Origin: Engraulis encrasicolus
Taxonomy: Eukaryota > Chordata > Actinopteri > Clupeiformes > Engraulidae
Assembly (NCBI RefSeq): GCF_034702125.1
Contig: NC_085861.1
Coordinates: 49,090,889 to 49,154,888 of the forward strand
Reading direction: 5' to 3'
Length of the DNA: 64,000 nt
The position numbers were made by a program, and so were the translations under genes. The notes beneath the pieces are model-generated. The model made no database searches and was not told the DNA's origin. It was given only the letters and a program-made list of their open reading frames with translations. Each line of letters begins with the position of its first letter. The stretch's first letter is position 1. This document shows, piece after piece, positions 25,320-37,523 of the stretch.

Positions 25320-25840
25320 AGGGCCCGCACCTTCTGGGGTAGTAAACTGGGGCTCTGACCACTACACCAAAGAGCCAGAAGACACCCACAACCCTAGTGA
25401 TGGTCACTCCATCACATTGCCCTCCCATTCGGGAAGCGGACCCGGCGTGCGCTTCACACATTTCCCACACTTCCCACACTCATGGTTTCCCTCACGCAAC
25501 TCTCCCGCCCAGTGTGCCCCATCATCTTGCTTCATCCTGCTTCACCCCTCACTGAGGTCCCTCGTGTCGGGGTCACCAATCCTGTTGGTCCCTCACATGG
25601 AATTACGGCTCACACACAATGGGTACGCTTCTGATGGCCTCACAGTATAGCCACCCTACTTCTGACACAATTTGTAGCGAAGGGGAGTAGAGTTGTCCAG
25701 CTAGGACTCAAACCCAGACCTTATGGAGTAGTAAACTGGGGCACTGACCACTACATTAAAGAGCCAAGCTCGTTGGCTTGACAGTCAGAACACACTCACA
25801 ACCCTAGTGATGGTCACACCATCACAATCATACTACGTGT
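25320..25840 (-). mobile_element. Second tRNA-like SINE family, two tandem pieces
   Basis: On the minus strand the right piece (25665-25830) reads TAGTGGTCAGTGCCCCAGTT, then GGTTTGAGTCCTAGCTGGAC, matching box A and box B spacing. The left piece (25320-25440) repeats TAGTGGTCAGAGCCCC and the ATCACTAGGGTTGT tail. Related tails lie near 45090-45135 and 45725-45770. Confidence 0.5.
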
Positions 25841-25899
25841 GTTTGTAACAGTAGTACCAGAGATTCTAGGAGTATTATCCAGTCTCTCTGGTACTACTT

Positions 25900-26068
25900 T
25901 ATCCCCTTAAGACCCGGCATTATAAATGAGCTGTTACCAGAATGGCAATGACCAAGTAGTAATGTATTACTAAAGGCCCTGTGCACTGTCATAGTAGTGT
26001 AGTGCTATAGTAGTTAACTTTCAATGTCTATTACAGCGTGCCACAGGAGGTACGGCGTGCATTAAGGG
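25900..26068. mobile_element. Short repeat with CCTTAA ends, pair with 27703-27868
   Basis: Shares GTTACCAGAATGGCAATGAC, ACTAAAGGCCCTGTG and GCGTGCATTAAGGGGCTACA with 27703-27868. The ends (CCCCTTAAG... and ...TTAAGGGG) are inverted, as in a MITE. Confidence 0.7.
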
Positions 26069-26273
26069 GCTACACAACTCAGGTAGAAATAAAAATCATC
26101 AGCCTTTGCCATGCACTAGCAAGTACAGTAAGTTATGAAATTCATCAGCCATTCAATAGCAAATTATACATTTCCAGCCAAAACGTACTATGCATTTTCA
26201 CATTTTAACAGCATTTGCCTGGTGATTGGTGCCAATTTCCAACCATGAGGACCAGGTAAGACCCTGAACTCAC

Positions 26274-26454
26274 CCTGAAGTAATCACTGCACGCCGCAAG
26301 CACCGCCTTGTGGGCGTGGAACTTCTCCTCCTCTGCAACCAGTGTGACATCACAAAGGAGGCCGTCCTTCCGCTGCTGGTTGAGGGCAGAGAGAACCGCA
26401 TCCTGATGCGACTTGGACTGACACAGTCTCTGGCCTGTCAGCATGTCCTGGGAA
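26274..26454 (-). CDS. KLHL32: KLHL32 first main coding exon (BTB domain N-terminus)
   Basis: On the minus strand a CCTCAG acceptor is followed by 10 bases (…S Q D) and a methionine at 26444. The encoded segments are MLTGQRLCQSKSHQDAVLSA, LNQQRKDGLLCDVTLVAEEE and KFHAHKAVLAACSDYFR, followed by an AGG|GTGAGT donor. This is the N-terminal BTB signature: a short helix, the D..L.DVTL strand, the F.AHKAVLAACS helix. It matches the remembered KLHL32 start (MLTGQRLC, ALNQQRSDGILCD). The reading frame is open at the acceptor with an incomplete codon, so an upstream coding exon (a few residues, as in human) is likely but was not found; alternatively, translation starts at this methionine. BTB mediates dimerisation and Cullin-3 binding. 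The preceding (TC)n tract directly forms the polypyrimidine tract. Confidence 0.9.
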
Positions 26455-26456
26455 CT

Positions 26457-26576
<120 letters not shown>

Positions 26577-27248
26577 TGGGTCAAGGAGGAAAGGGAGAGA
26601 GGCAGAAGAGAGAAAAGACAGAAGGCAAAGACAAAAAAAAGAAAAAGGTAGAGAGCACACCAATAAAACCCCACAAAGGAAGGAGACAAAATGCTAATGC
26701 TAATATCTCTTTGCAATTTCCTGCTGAAACTGAAGACGTGACTGTCATTTCAATATATGGCTGTGTGTGTGTGTGTGTGTGTGTGTGCGTGAGAGTGTGC
26801 GTGTGCATGAGTGTGAGCGTGTGTGTGTGCATATGCGTGTGTGTGTGTGTGTGTGTTTGTGTGTGAGTGTGTGTGTGTCGTGCGTGCATGCGCACGTGTG
26901 TGCGTGCATGTGAGTGTGTTGATAGGTTATATGTATATTTGCACAATTGCATTGCACAATTGTAATTTAAATGTAAATTAAATGTTAAATTGCACCTCTC
27001 CTTTGTGAGTCTGAGAGAGCTGGAGCAGAGGAGAAAGGTCTTTTACGCACAATGCTAAATCCCTGGGCAGCAGCCCTTATTTCCGTCTTGACTTGCTTTG
27101 CTCTTGCCCCCGCCCCCCCCCTGATCCATGTGATGTCCACATGACATCTCCTACAGTATAAACAAACACTCCTGATATCTCTGTTCCCCTTCGCAACATC
27201 TTCCTAAGCTCTTTACAAGCTCTTCCTTTGTCCCACTCTTGAGTCTAT

Positions 27249-27547
27249 GGGTGCATTCCAATATGCAACTTTGCGTCCTCCACTTGTGCTTTTGGCCTCG
27301 TACCAGGAAGTAATACGTTGAGATGACATCACTGACAACAGCATTATATTTCAATTTCTCGCAAAAGCTCAATTCTAAAGTCATTTTCTCATTTTCAAGC
27401 AGGATGGTAAATGAAGAATAGTCCCCCAAAAGACAGATTGGCTAGGCTGACAGCGGGGAAACTTTATTGTTTTCTCCACGGAGGAGGGGCCAGAAGCAGG
27501 CCACAAGCACAAGTGGAGGACGCAAGGTCGCATATTAGAACGCACCC
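27249..27547. mobile_element. MITE with GGGTGCATTCCAATATGC ends, copy 1
   Basis: The left end GGGTGCATTCCAATATGCAA continues with GCGTCCTCCACTTGTGCTT and is mirrored at the right (AAGCACAAGTGGAGGACGC, then CATATTAGAACGCACCC). A second copy in opposite orientation lies at 63503-63800 in RWDD1. Both share the inner CAGGATGGTAAATGAAGAAT region. Non-coding. Confidence 0.8.
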
Positions 27548-27702
27548 TATGCTTCCCTCCTTCCTCCTCTACCTCCTCTGAGCAAAACAACCTCCCCCCA
27601 CACAGACCTTCCTCTCTTCTCACGTCAAGGTCAGAGTCAAGGTGTCTTCAAAGCCCCAGAGGGGGTAGTTTGTTGTATCGATTTCATTTTTTTCTTTTTA
27701 AC

Positions 27703-27868
27703 CTGTTAAAACACGCCGTTGTAAATTTGTTGTTACCAGAATGGCAATGACAGAGTCATAGTACTAAAGGCCCTGTGTTATGTCATAGGAGAGTAGTGCT
27801 ATGCTAATAAACCTTTCAATGACTATTACTGCATGCCTCAGATGGTACAGCGTGCATTAAGGGGCTAC
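27703..27868. mobile_element. Short repeat with CCTTAA ends, second copy
   Basis: See 25900-26068: the same words in the same order and orientation, with a few indels. Confidence 0.65.
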
Positions 27869-27974
27869 ACATGTGCTGCTTGGTTGATGCTTAGTTTCAT
27901 AACATATAAGAATCAATTGCACTCATCTACAAAAGATTAATAAATGGAAGTATAAACAGCTTGAGTTGGTGTTT

Positions 27975-28221
27975 TAATTACATTGCACTTAGCTGATGCT
28001 TTTTCTTGATCCAAAGCGACTTACAGTTACTTTACTATTATTATTACATTATTAGCTGTTTCAATGGCATGGTTACAGTCCCTGGAGCAGTGTGGGGTTG
28101 GGTGCCTTGCTCAAGGGCACGTCAGCCTTGGAGTGAGGTCGACATTGGTAAGATTGGAGTTTGAACCTGCAACCCTCTGACCTAAAGCCCATCTCCTTAA
28201 CCACTAGGCCACAGCTACCCC
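27975..28221 (-). mobile_element. Dispersed fish repeat (SINE-like)
   Basis: Contains 'atccaaagcgacttacagtt', a GGGTTGGGTGCCTTGCTCAA segment and, on the minus strand, a tRNA-like TAGTGGTTAAGGAGATGGGC with GGTTGCAGGTTCAAACTCC. This layout is common in fish. A decayed relative in RWDD1 intron 4 (61239-61326 and 61766-61860) hosts the 61327-61759 insertion. Confidence 0.6.
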
Positions 28222-28479
28222 ACAACCTATGTGACACATGAAAGACATCAGTAAAACATTAACAATACTTTCCTGTATCATTCAAGCAGAATTAGAAACA
28301 CCATCCAGAAACACATATTGTTCTCATAAGTCATAACCATCCAGATTGTGGAGTCAGCTACAGTGCCATACCTGAGGGGAGGCTCAGAGGGCATCCTTGT
28401 GTTTGGGGGAGGTGGAGGATGATGGTTGGATGGATGAGGGAGTAAATGAGGTCACTGGCTAGGTGACACTTGCCGCGCT

Positions 28480-28745
28480 GGCTTCACCACACTGGCCCTG
28501 CAGTCTGGAGAGGAGGATGACAGATGGTTGGCAACACAGTACACAGTTGAACGTGATGATGAGAAGTAGCCTCCTCCGTACCGTAATATAAAACTCCATT
28601 AACCATTCTCTGTTTGCTTTTAATTTGCATAGCAAATGACAGGAGCAGGAATGTGTCTCCGGGAGGTTTATGGGTCAATGGCGTTTTAATAGTAGCACAC
28701 ATCAGGCTGGTGCAATGCCATTGTCATTTATATAGCCCAGCATCA
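28480..28745. promoter_or_regulatory. Candidate conserved non-coding element upstream of the KLHL32 first main coding exon
   Basis: Unique, non-repetitive block with TCCATTAACCATTCTCTGTT, TTTAATTTGCATAGCAAATG (an octamer-like ATTTGCAT) and GGTTTATGGGTCAATGGCGT. No coding frame with splice support. Its composition stands out from the flanking repeats. Enhancer-like function is inference only. Confidence 0.33.
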
Positions 28746-29578
<833 letters not shown>

Positions 29579-30262
29579 TAGGAATATTAGGAATTAGGAA
29601 TATTAAGAAACACTTATCCACCTGGCACTTGTTGATCTACACGTCAAAAAACCCATTGGCAACTGTGACAGACGAGATGTTTTAGACAAGGGCTTGCTGG
29701 AGCACTGTTGCATATGGAGATAAGTCAAGTTGTTTATCAAGAAAGAAAGGATTGTGCAGTGTTGCTGCTGCAGCATAGTGCATAGTGGTCGTCCACAATA
29801 CATTCAACCATTTACCCAGCATGAGGGGGACGTATGAATGAGTCCTTTGCCAGCCTGGGTCAATATCCGCCATGAACATTATTGCCATTATGCCAGTGAT
29901 AAATCGATGGGAAACAAATTGGCCCTCTCAGCGATGGAGATGGGAGCTGGTACATAGCGCAACGCTGTGTGTGCCCTATATCCTCCCCACCAGCGTCACT
30001 TTGGAAATATCTGACCAGCTGTCAAACGCTGGTTCCCGCTAACACTAAAACGCACACATCTGGCCAAGGTCGGTGTGTATCCGGGTAAGGTTTCCTAGCA
30101 ACTGCCCATCTAAAAGATGACATATTTACAGAGGAAAGCCCTGTTTCGACAAGCTGTTTCAAAGAAACGCGTCCATGCGACAGGGCATATGCCTACTATA
30201 ATGAAAACTAACAACTCCAATGGGATGACAAAAAATAGCGGAGCCTTCTGACGTTTACTCAC

Positions 30263-30420
30263 CTTTCGGAGACGTTAATTCTTTCCTCTCCTGCTGTTTG
30301 CTCTCGTTGTCATAGTCCAGCTCGTGCGTGCATGCCAGTCAATGGTAACGTTTGGGAGAATGGATGCGGCGGAAGCAAAACACCTACCCTGTTACACTCG
30401 GGACCAGCGAGCTTTAGCGA
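30263..30420 (-). promoter_or_regulatory. KLHL32: Probable non-coding first exon and promoter of KLHL32
   Basis: A strong minus-strand donor, CCGAAAG|GTGAGTAAAC, ends an exon at 30263. The sequence upstream of it (to about 30420) is relatively CpG-rich for the window (CGCATCC, CGCTAAAGCTCGC, CCGCCGC) and holds only short upstream frames closed by stops (for example MTTRANSRRGKN). Its position about 3.8 kb upstream of the first main coding exon fits a 5' UTR exon. The transcription start cannot be placed. It could be unrelated to KLHL32. Confidence 0.4.
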
Positions 30421-31321
30421 CTCACACACACACACGAGCACATACAACCAGTGCGCGTGTTAGCTAAACTGTTACAACGTAGCCCCGCCTATCCAGAATG
30501 GTCATATGCGTTTTTGGTCATGTGGGATACAGCGACACCCAGAGCCAAACCACTTCACATAGTTCTCAGTCTTGACCTGACACGGTTGGCCGGAGGAGAT
30601 GGTAACCAGACACCTCCACAAGTGTTATGAATAGGTGTCAGGCCCGGCTCCATGGGCGGGCCTTAGGGGGCCAGGCCCGCCCACTGAGTGACGTAGGCCC
30701 GCCCACCCACGGAGAGAGTGACGAAAAAAAAAAAAAAAAAAAAAAGTGACGAAAAAAAAAAAAAATCCAGACAGACTACTATAAAGGGCATAAAAAAGAC
30801 AGAATCATTGATTTAAAATATTTTAGATTATTAGATTTATTTTAGATATTTAAATTATTTCTAATAATCTGATAGCTTTTTTTTCCCCATGATGTGGGTT
30901 GAACGGAAATGCTCCATACCCATCACAAACATTCGGAAATAACGTAGGCTAGCCAATCATAGAACTGTCAGAAATGAGCGCGAACGTCAGTGTCAGTCAT
31001 AGCAACGAAAGCAGGCTAAGCTAAAAACAAAACAGAAATAAGATCATGGATATAAGAAGATTCCTCAAAAAGTCTGTGGAGGTTAACGATTTGTATGACA
31101 GTCATCAACCCTCTGGTGGGCCGTGATGGTATGGTAGGTGGGCCAGAGGTCCTAAATATAATATACTCACATGTTGTTTAGTTCTCTTATGTCTTGTGTG
31201 CGTCCAGAAACGTGAGTACACTTATTTGGAGTTCTTATGTGTTATAGTGTACTAATGGGCAGGATTTATGCACAGGGGAAAACATTGTGTCTGAATGATT
31301 CATTTAATGTTGTTTAGTTTA

Positions 31322-32621
31322 CAGTAAGTTATATCACGAAAGTGAGTATACCACTCACAGTTTTTGCAGATTTGTGAGTATATATTTTCATAGGAAAGCA
31401 TTACAGAAATTTCACTTTGACAATGATTAGTGACCTTTTTAACAACATATTTAACCGCTTAAATTTCTTGTTCACTCAGAAAAAAACAAAATACAAATAC
31501 AGCCATTAATGTTTGAACATGTACTCACAAAAGTGAGTACACCCCAGATTAAAATCCGGTAGAGAAGGGGCTGTGTTGGCTCGAATCGTCTCGAAATGAA
31601 ACAAATGAAAAGGGATGAAAAGGGAGGTCATCAGTGTGCGTTTCAACCTTTCTTTGCATTGAACTTTTACATTTTGAGTCTGCATCTGGCTTGAATAGAT
31701 TGGTGTGCGATTTGAATGCAATCCTATGGAGAATATCATGATCTGCCTCAGTAGTCACAGTGCATGTTGACATGCATGTTTCTTTTAGGTGTATTTCAGA
31801 TTACCAATGTTGACAGCATCCATGCATCCCCAAACCATGTCAGTCCCACTACCATGCTTGGCTTTTGATAGGATACACTTTTTTTTGTAAAACTTACTTG
31901 TTTACCACCACACATGCTTGACACCATCTAAAGTATATTTGTTTATCTGGGTCTCTTCAGATCACACGACATGGTTCCAGTGATCCATATCCTTGGTCTG
32001 TTCATCTCTCTTGAGACCAAGATAAATAAATTTACTTTAGATGGTGTCAAGCATGTGTGGTGGTAAACAAGTGAGTTTTACAAAAAAAAGTGTATCCTCT
32101 CAGTAGCCACGCATGGTAGTGGGACTAACATGGTTTGGGGATACATGAATGCTGTCAACATTGGCAATCTGAAATACACCTAAAAGAAACATGCATGTCA
32201 ACATGCACTGTGACTACTGAAGCAGATCATGATATTCTCCATAGGATTGCATTCAAATCTCACACCAATTATTTAAGCCAGATGCAGACTGAAAATGTAA
32301 AAGTTCAATGCAAAGAAAGGTTGAAACGCACACTGATGACCTCCCTTTTCATTTCGAGACGATTTGAGCCAACACAGCCCCTTCTCTACCGGATTTTAAT
32401 CTGGGGTGTACTCACTTTTGTGAGTACATGTTCAAACATTAATGGGTGTATTTTGCTTTTTTCTGAGTGAACAAGGACATTTAAGCGGTTTGTTAAATAA
32501 GTTGTTAAAAGGTCACTATTCATTGTGTCAAAGTGAAATTTCTGTAATGCTTTCCTATAAAAATGTTTACTCAAAAATCTGCAAAAACTGTGAGGGGTGT
32601 ATTCACTTTCGTGATATACTG
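31322..32621. mobile_element. Palindromic Tc1/mariner-derived element, copy 2 (nested)
   Basis: Ends ATATCACGAAAGTGAG and reverse complement, with TA at 31320-31321 and 32622-32623. Left terminus has a 4-5-base insertion (CAGTAAGTTATATCACG). Both arms match those of 20020-21312, including the central TTGGTCTGTTCATCTCTCTT spacer. Differences scattered over both arms show that the mirrored form itself has been copied or is old. Confidence 0.88.
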
Positions 32622-32631
32622 TACTAGTGTA

Positions 32632-32885
32632 CAGTCATATGGATAAGTTTGTACACCCTTTAGAATCTCACATTTTAAACATGGTCTGATCTTAACCAGA
32701 ATCACATGAATGAACAAATTGTGTCTGCTTCATCTAATACCACACAATCTATTGCATGTTATCATATTTTTATTGACCATTACATGTACAAATTCACAGT
32801 ACAGCAAGTAATAGTCTTGTTTGTCTGAAAGTATTTAATTATCCAGCTTTGTAGCCCAGGGTGTACAAACCTTTTCCTATGTCTG
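32632..32885. mobile_element. Tc1-like MITE with TA target duplication
   Basis: The left end CAGTCATATGGATAAGTTTG continues TACACCCT. The right end mirrors it as AGGGTGTACAAACCTTTTCC followed by TATGTCTG. TA flanks at 32630-32631 and 32886-32887. 254 bp, non-coding, eight bases from the palindromic element. Confidence 0.8.
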
Positions 32886-33802
32886 TATTGCAGTGAAGTT
32901 GAAAAAAGGTCACTTGATTGTTACTTGATGTCAATTACCTTCAGAGGTTTGCTTGACCATGATTCAAGAATGGATTGTTAACAACACACACTGCTGTGAA
33001 GTAGAAAACACCTACTTGAATGTTGTTTGTTTAACTGTTCAGGCTACTATAAATTGCCTCCCTTCAGAGATGTTCCTGACCACTTTATGATTCAAGAATG
33101 TATATTGTTAATACACACACGCAGGGTCGCTGCCCTATTGTTTAAAAAAAAAAAAAGAGGAAAATGAGAATACTTAACTGTTTACCTGTGAATGGACTCA
33201 AAGTAGTTACCCATACCAAAATAATTGCACTAAAAAATATTCTGTCTGAAAGCTTACTGAATGTTGTTTACTTTAATGTATAGGAATGAATTTGTGAACC
33301 ACGCCTAGTATGTTAAGTTTAGCCTACTGTTAATTACCTACTGTATATACAAAGACATGCCCGACCATAGGCCTAATGATTTATACATTGTTTTCACTTT
33401 TATTTATTTTTTTAAAAAGATGGGAGATATATTTTCGAATTGTGACAAATAAAAACGCAAGACACTCAGTGGATGCCGGTCTCCCTGATTCAGTAAAGTT
33501 TCAGTTTGCACGAGTAACAAGTCAGTGAGCAACAGTATTTCACTGATTATTTCATAAGTAAAGTTACGAAAAAATGTGTGTCCCTTGAAAAACAAAATCT
33601 TTCTGTATTTAGAAACAAAAGTGTGGTTCCAATATTGAGCTTAAACAGGACACAATTTGGTTAAAATGCAGGAAATTGCATCTAAAAAAATCAAAATTTT
33701 CCCCGTTTAATGGGCCCCCCCATACACACAGCAAGGCCCACCCAACAGCATTGGGCTGCTGCCGGGCCTGATAGGTGTCGTGTGATATCAGTGGGGAGAG
33801 AG

Positions 33803-33895
<93 letters not shown>
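33803..33895. repeat. (CT)n tract interrupted by the 33896-37200 transposon
   Basis: About 46 CT units end at the transposon terminus. The tract resumes at 37201-37228 after it and then becomes (CA)n to 37258, so the element sits inside a pre-existing microsatellite. Confidence 0.93.
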
Positions 33896-33897
<2 letters not shown>

Positions 33898-36800
33898 CTT
33901 AGCAAAAAGAAGTTTATTCAAGTGTACTATGAGTATACTTATTTTATACTGAAATCGAGTAAGTATACTTGAAGGTTACTTTTTCTAAACTATATTTTAT
34001 ATACTTGTGAAAAGTATACTGAAGTATACTTGGCTTATACTTAAAAGTATAAACTGAAGTCTAAGATGAAGTAGAACCAAAGTATACTAGACTTACACTT
34101 ATATTTTTATACTAAAACTTATACTTAAGTATACTTTTTACATTAGTCTGAAAGAAGTCCTAATACTTCAAGTGCATAACAAGTACCTAGCCTACAAGTC
34201 ATTGACTTGTGTTTAACATTTAATTTATTTATTAATATAGGCTAATGCTGGAGTTTAACACTTTTAAGTACAACGTAAGGGTGCTCAATTCATCTTTATA
34301 GGCCCACCAAGAATTTCTCCTTTTTGAACTCTCTGACATGTCACCCTAATGTGTGCATTGCAAAATGTTGAGCAAAACTGTGCTCTCACACACTTCACTT
34401 TACTGGTGCAATGTGCCATTAATGAAGATCAGGCTGGTCCACTTGAGCCATGAAACTTCCCACACTAAAATGACAGGTGTCTCAGTTATTTTGTCTAACC
34501 CCTCCATGTGATGATTTTCTACAGAAAAATAAAGAAAAGAAAATTCTCTGGCAGGGGTCAAGAGCGGAAGTGACATATTTATGTTGCATTTTTCATGCGA
34601 AAATGTGCCCTGACCAAAACAATCCCTATCCCCAACGTCAGTAAAGAAATGTTTTTATTATTATAATTATTATTATTTTAAAATGTGCCCAAATAAAATA
34701 AATCTTAAACCTAACCGTCAGTAACTTCCGGTATCCACGACCCAACCGCGTTTGCAGTTCTGCCCATGGTCCCGCCCCATATCTGGCAGCCAATGGGGGC
34801 GGCCCAATTTCAAATTAGGGCTCACCGCGCGTGTCGTTCGCAAAAAATAACTGCCGCTGCTGAAGAGAAGCAAAGAAGACCACCGAGCTGGAGAAGAGCT
34901 AAAAAACGCAATTTATAGATTACAATGGCATTTGCCAATTATTATATCAAGGACAAGACTGTGGAAGATGGGAAGATTTCATGAATAAGTCCTGACGACC
35001 GGCAATTATGTCCAACAACAGTATATCACTAAGTGCCCTGATCTGAAAGAAGACGAATGGATGGAGATAAAGGGGGAGATTAACGACAGGAAAAAGTCAA
35101 ACGGCCCAGCCTTTTTTCCTGGAAAGGTTTTGATGACTGCTGGTAAGTTGTGAATTGTATTGATTCTCAGTTAGCTCAATAGCATTGTTCCCAAAGTGGG
35201 GTCTGTACATAAAGCCAGCCTACCTAGCTAAGTGACAGTTGACCATGCAGCAAGACAGCTGTTTAACCACTCACTCACAACGCAGTGACAACAATGTCAA
35301 CGAAAATTGCGTTTTGGCTCTAGTGCCAGATATAATGTAAGTGCCAAGAGATAATTCTACACTTGCAAGAAGTGGTCCAATATTAGTTTGTTGTTGTCTT
35401 GTTGTGCTTAGCTCTATATGCTAACCGTTAGCTTACCCGGCTAGCTTAAACAGACTGATCCAAATTGGACCATTGGTAAAAGTTATTGGTGAAGTTTTTC
35501 CGTTCGTGTTAAGCATTAGGCCTACATATTACAGTTACAGCCACAGTCTCTTTAGATAAACCACAAACTATGTTTAAAGCCGCTCGGATGCTCGTCGTGT
35601 TTTCTGAATATTGTATCTCGCCTCGAATGCAAAATGTTCAGAAAAACATGGCGGAGGTCCGTGTAGCTACTAACATATTTTTGTTGTTGACAATCTAAAA
35701 AGTCTGATTCATCGTGGCACCTGTCCCTGCCTAATTAGCTCCACTTCCAGTCACGGTCCAGTCAACAGAAATGACCAGTCCAATGTGTTAAAGTGGTCTC
35801 AAAACAGAATAATAACACACAGCTTTTGTTGTCTTGTTTTCATCCCCTTTACAGAGCTTCCAGGAGTAGTAGTGACAAGGCCCCAACACCTCCATCAACC
35901 TGGTCAACACACCACCTGGAGATTGCCTACCTTCTGCACAGAGCTCTCAAGTGTTATCTGAGCCTGATGATATGGTAAATACATAATCATATATTAATAG
36001 TGTTGTGTTTATTAATGTGGGAAAATGTTTACTACAGTGTTTCTCTACACCTTTTGATTTTACACATCAGTTAGAAAGAAAGCATGTTCAACTGTACTGG
36101 ATGTAGTATTCATGATATATTTGGGGACGTCATCATACCATTTCCTAACCTATCATGTTATGGAGGTAGTTTATAGACTATAGGCCAACATTACACTGAA
36201 TTTACAAAAAAAGATACATTTTTTACATTGATTATATATATATATACACACACACACACAATTTTTTTTTTTTTTTAAACAACTAAAGTAATGCTTCATT
36301 ATGATGGTGAACAGTCAATGTTTTTCAGTTGTAAATTATAGAGGAATTAGCACTTGATGTCACTCATTAGCAACATGCTGCCCATTGTTTTTAAATTGTA
36401 GACCTATGATAAGTCATCTCCCCTACAATTGCGTGTTTATTGTGGACCATGAATAAGAATAACATTTAGGTAATGTTTTTGTTCTGTATGTGTGTTTGCA
36501 CTCACAGCTCATGCCCAGGCGAAATTCCCTGACCACCATGCAAGATGTGAGACGAATAATAAGACAGAAGTACAACAACACCAAGCAAGTAAACGAAAAG
36601 AAGTCCTAAATGTCAACATATTATGTAAAAATAAATATGAAATAAATAAATCAAACTTATTTTCAACATTGTGTCTTCTGATTTTGTAAATACATCACAC
36701 TCAGTACACTGTACATTTAGTAGCCTATGAATAAACTTTAAGAATACTAAGGAGTCTATTTCAAGTATATAAACCATAATCTACAATATATGATGAATAA

Positions 36801-37200
36801 ACATAAAGTATACTTGTAGTAAACTAGTAAAATAACCAAAGTTCATATAAAGTACACTTGAGGAATACTACAATAAACTAGAAACATGAACTGGAAGTAT
36901 ATAACCAGTACAGTGGCAGTATATAAATAAGTACACTTGTAGTATACTTGAAGTATTCAAGAGGGATACACCAAGCATTGATGAATGTACTTGAAAGTGT
37001 ACTTTTTGTAAACTTGAAATGAACTTATAAGTATACTTTTATAAACTTAAAATGTTCCAATTTAGTATAAAGTAGTATTAAATTAGTATACTTTCTAGTA
37101 TACTGAAAGTACATGGTCTCAAGTATACTTGGTATACTTATACTTGTACTTAAGTATACTTAACAAAATATACTTTAAGTTTACTACTTTTTGCTAAGGG
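33896..37200 (+). mobile_element. Long-TIR DNA transposon with AAGTATACTT arrays and a decayed cargo gene
   Basis: The ends CCCTTAGCAAAAAG and CTTTTTGCTAAGGG are exact inverted repeats. About 250 bases inside the left end and 500 inside the right end are full of the 10-base palindrome AAGTATACTT and variants (AGTATACTT, AAGTATAC). The interior (about 34200-36690) has a different composition and holds a three-exon gene-like structure on the plus strand. No transposase domain is recognisable, so the superfamily is unassigned. The target duplication cannot be resolved because both flanks are (CT)n. Confidence 0.78.
34925..36634 (+). pseudogene. Decayed three-exon gene carried by the long-TIR transposon
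   Basis: Exon 1: ATG at 34925 gives MAFANYYIKDKTVEDGKIS and a stop; a +1 frame continues YVQQQYITKCPDLKEDEW, MEIKGEINDRKKSNGPAFFP and GKVLMTAG to a GCTG|GTAAGT donor (35142). Exon 2 (35855-35974) follows a good pyrimidine tract and CAG, reads ELPGVVVTRPQHLHQPGQ... then needs one frame change to SSQVLSEPDDM before ATG|GTAAAT. Exon 3 (36508-36609) follows TCACAG and reads LMPRRNSLTTMQDVRRIIRQ then KYNNTKQVNEKKS and a TAA, with AATAAA at 36629-36634. The intron phases agree, but there are at least two frame breaks. I do not recognise the protein; a basic C-terminus is visible. It may be a transposon accessory gene or a captured host fragment. Confidence 0.55.
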
Positions 37201-37259
<59 letters not shown>

Positions 37260-37260
37260 G
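37201..37260. repeat. (TC)n then (CA)n
   Basis: (TC)14 followed by about 15 CA units; the continuation of the microsatellite cut by the transposon. Confidence 0.95.
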
Positions 37261-37431
37261 GATAGGATAGGATACATATTCACATAATTCTAAATGGGAC
37301 ATAACTAAGATTCAGAAAGGGACATTGTTTTATGAATATAATGTAGCCTAGCTCATAAGGATGAGTGTGTTTGAAAGAGATAATAGGCCGACAACTGAAC
37401 GTGTTGTGAGATAGTGCTGTTCCCACCCCCA

Positions 37432-37437
<6 letters not shown>

Positions 37438-37518
<81 letters not shown>
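37438..37518. repeat. (CT)n microsatellite upstream of CALHM6
   Basis: About 40 CT units, then a CG-rich GCGCGCGTGTGTG patch to 37560. Lies about 360 bases upstream of the CALHM6 start codon. Confidence 0.96.

Positions 37519-37523
<5 letters not shown>

Larger units (their letters stand above)
30639..33770 (+). mobile_element. hAT transposon with perfect 8-bp target duplication, carrying nested elements
   Basis: The termini CAGGCCCGGC and GCCGGGCCTG are flanked by ATAGGTGT on both sides (30631-30638, 33771-33778). The 3.1-kb body keeps a short frame at 31046-31126 starting MDIRRFLKKSVEVND. That resembles the N-terminal start of the ZMYM/hAT-type transposases common in fish and closes at a stop after 26 codons. 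No BED-type zinc finger or DDE/RNase H core remains, so the element is a defective internal-deletion copy. Nested inside are the palindromic Tc1-derived element (31322-32621) and a small Tc1-like MITE (32632-32885). It separates the KLHL32 5' end from the CALHM cluster. Confidence 0.82.
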
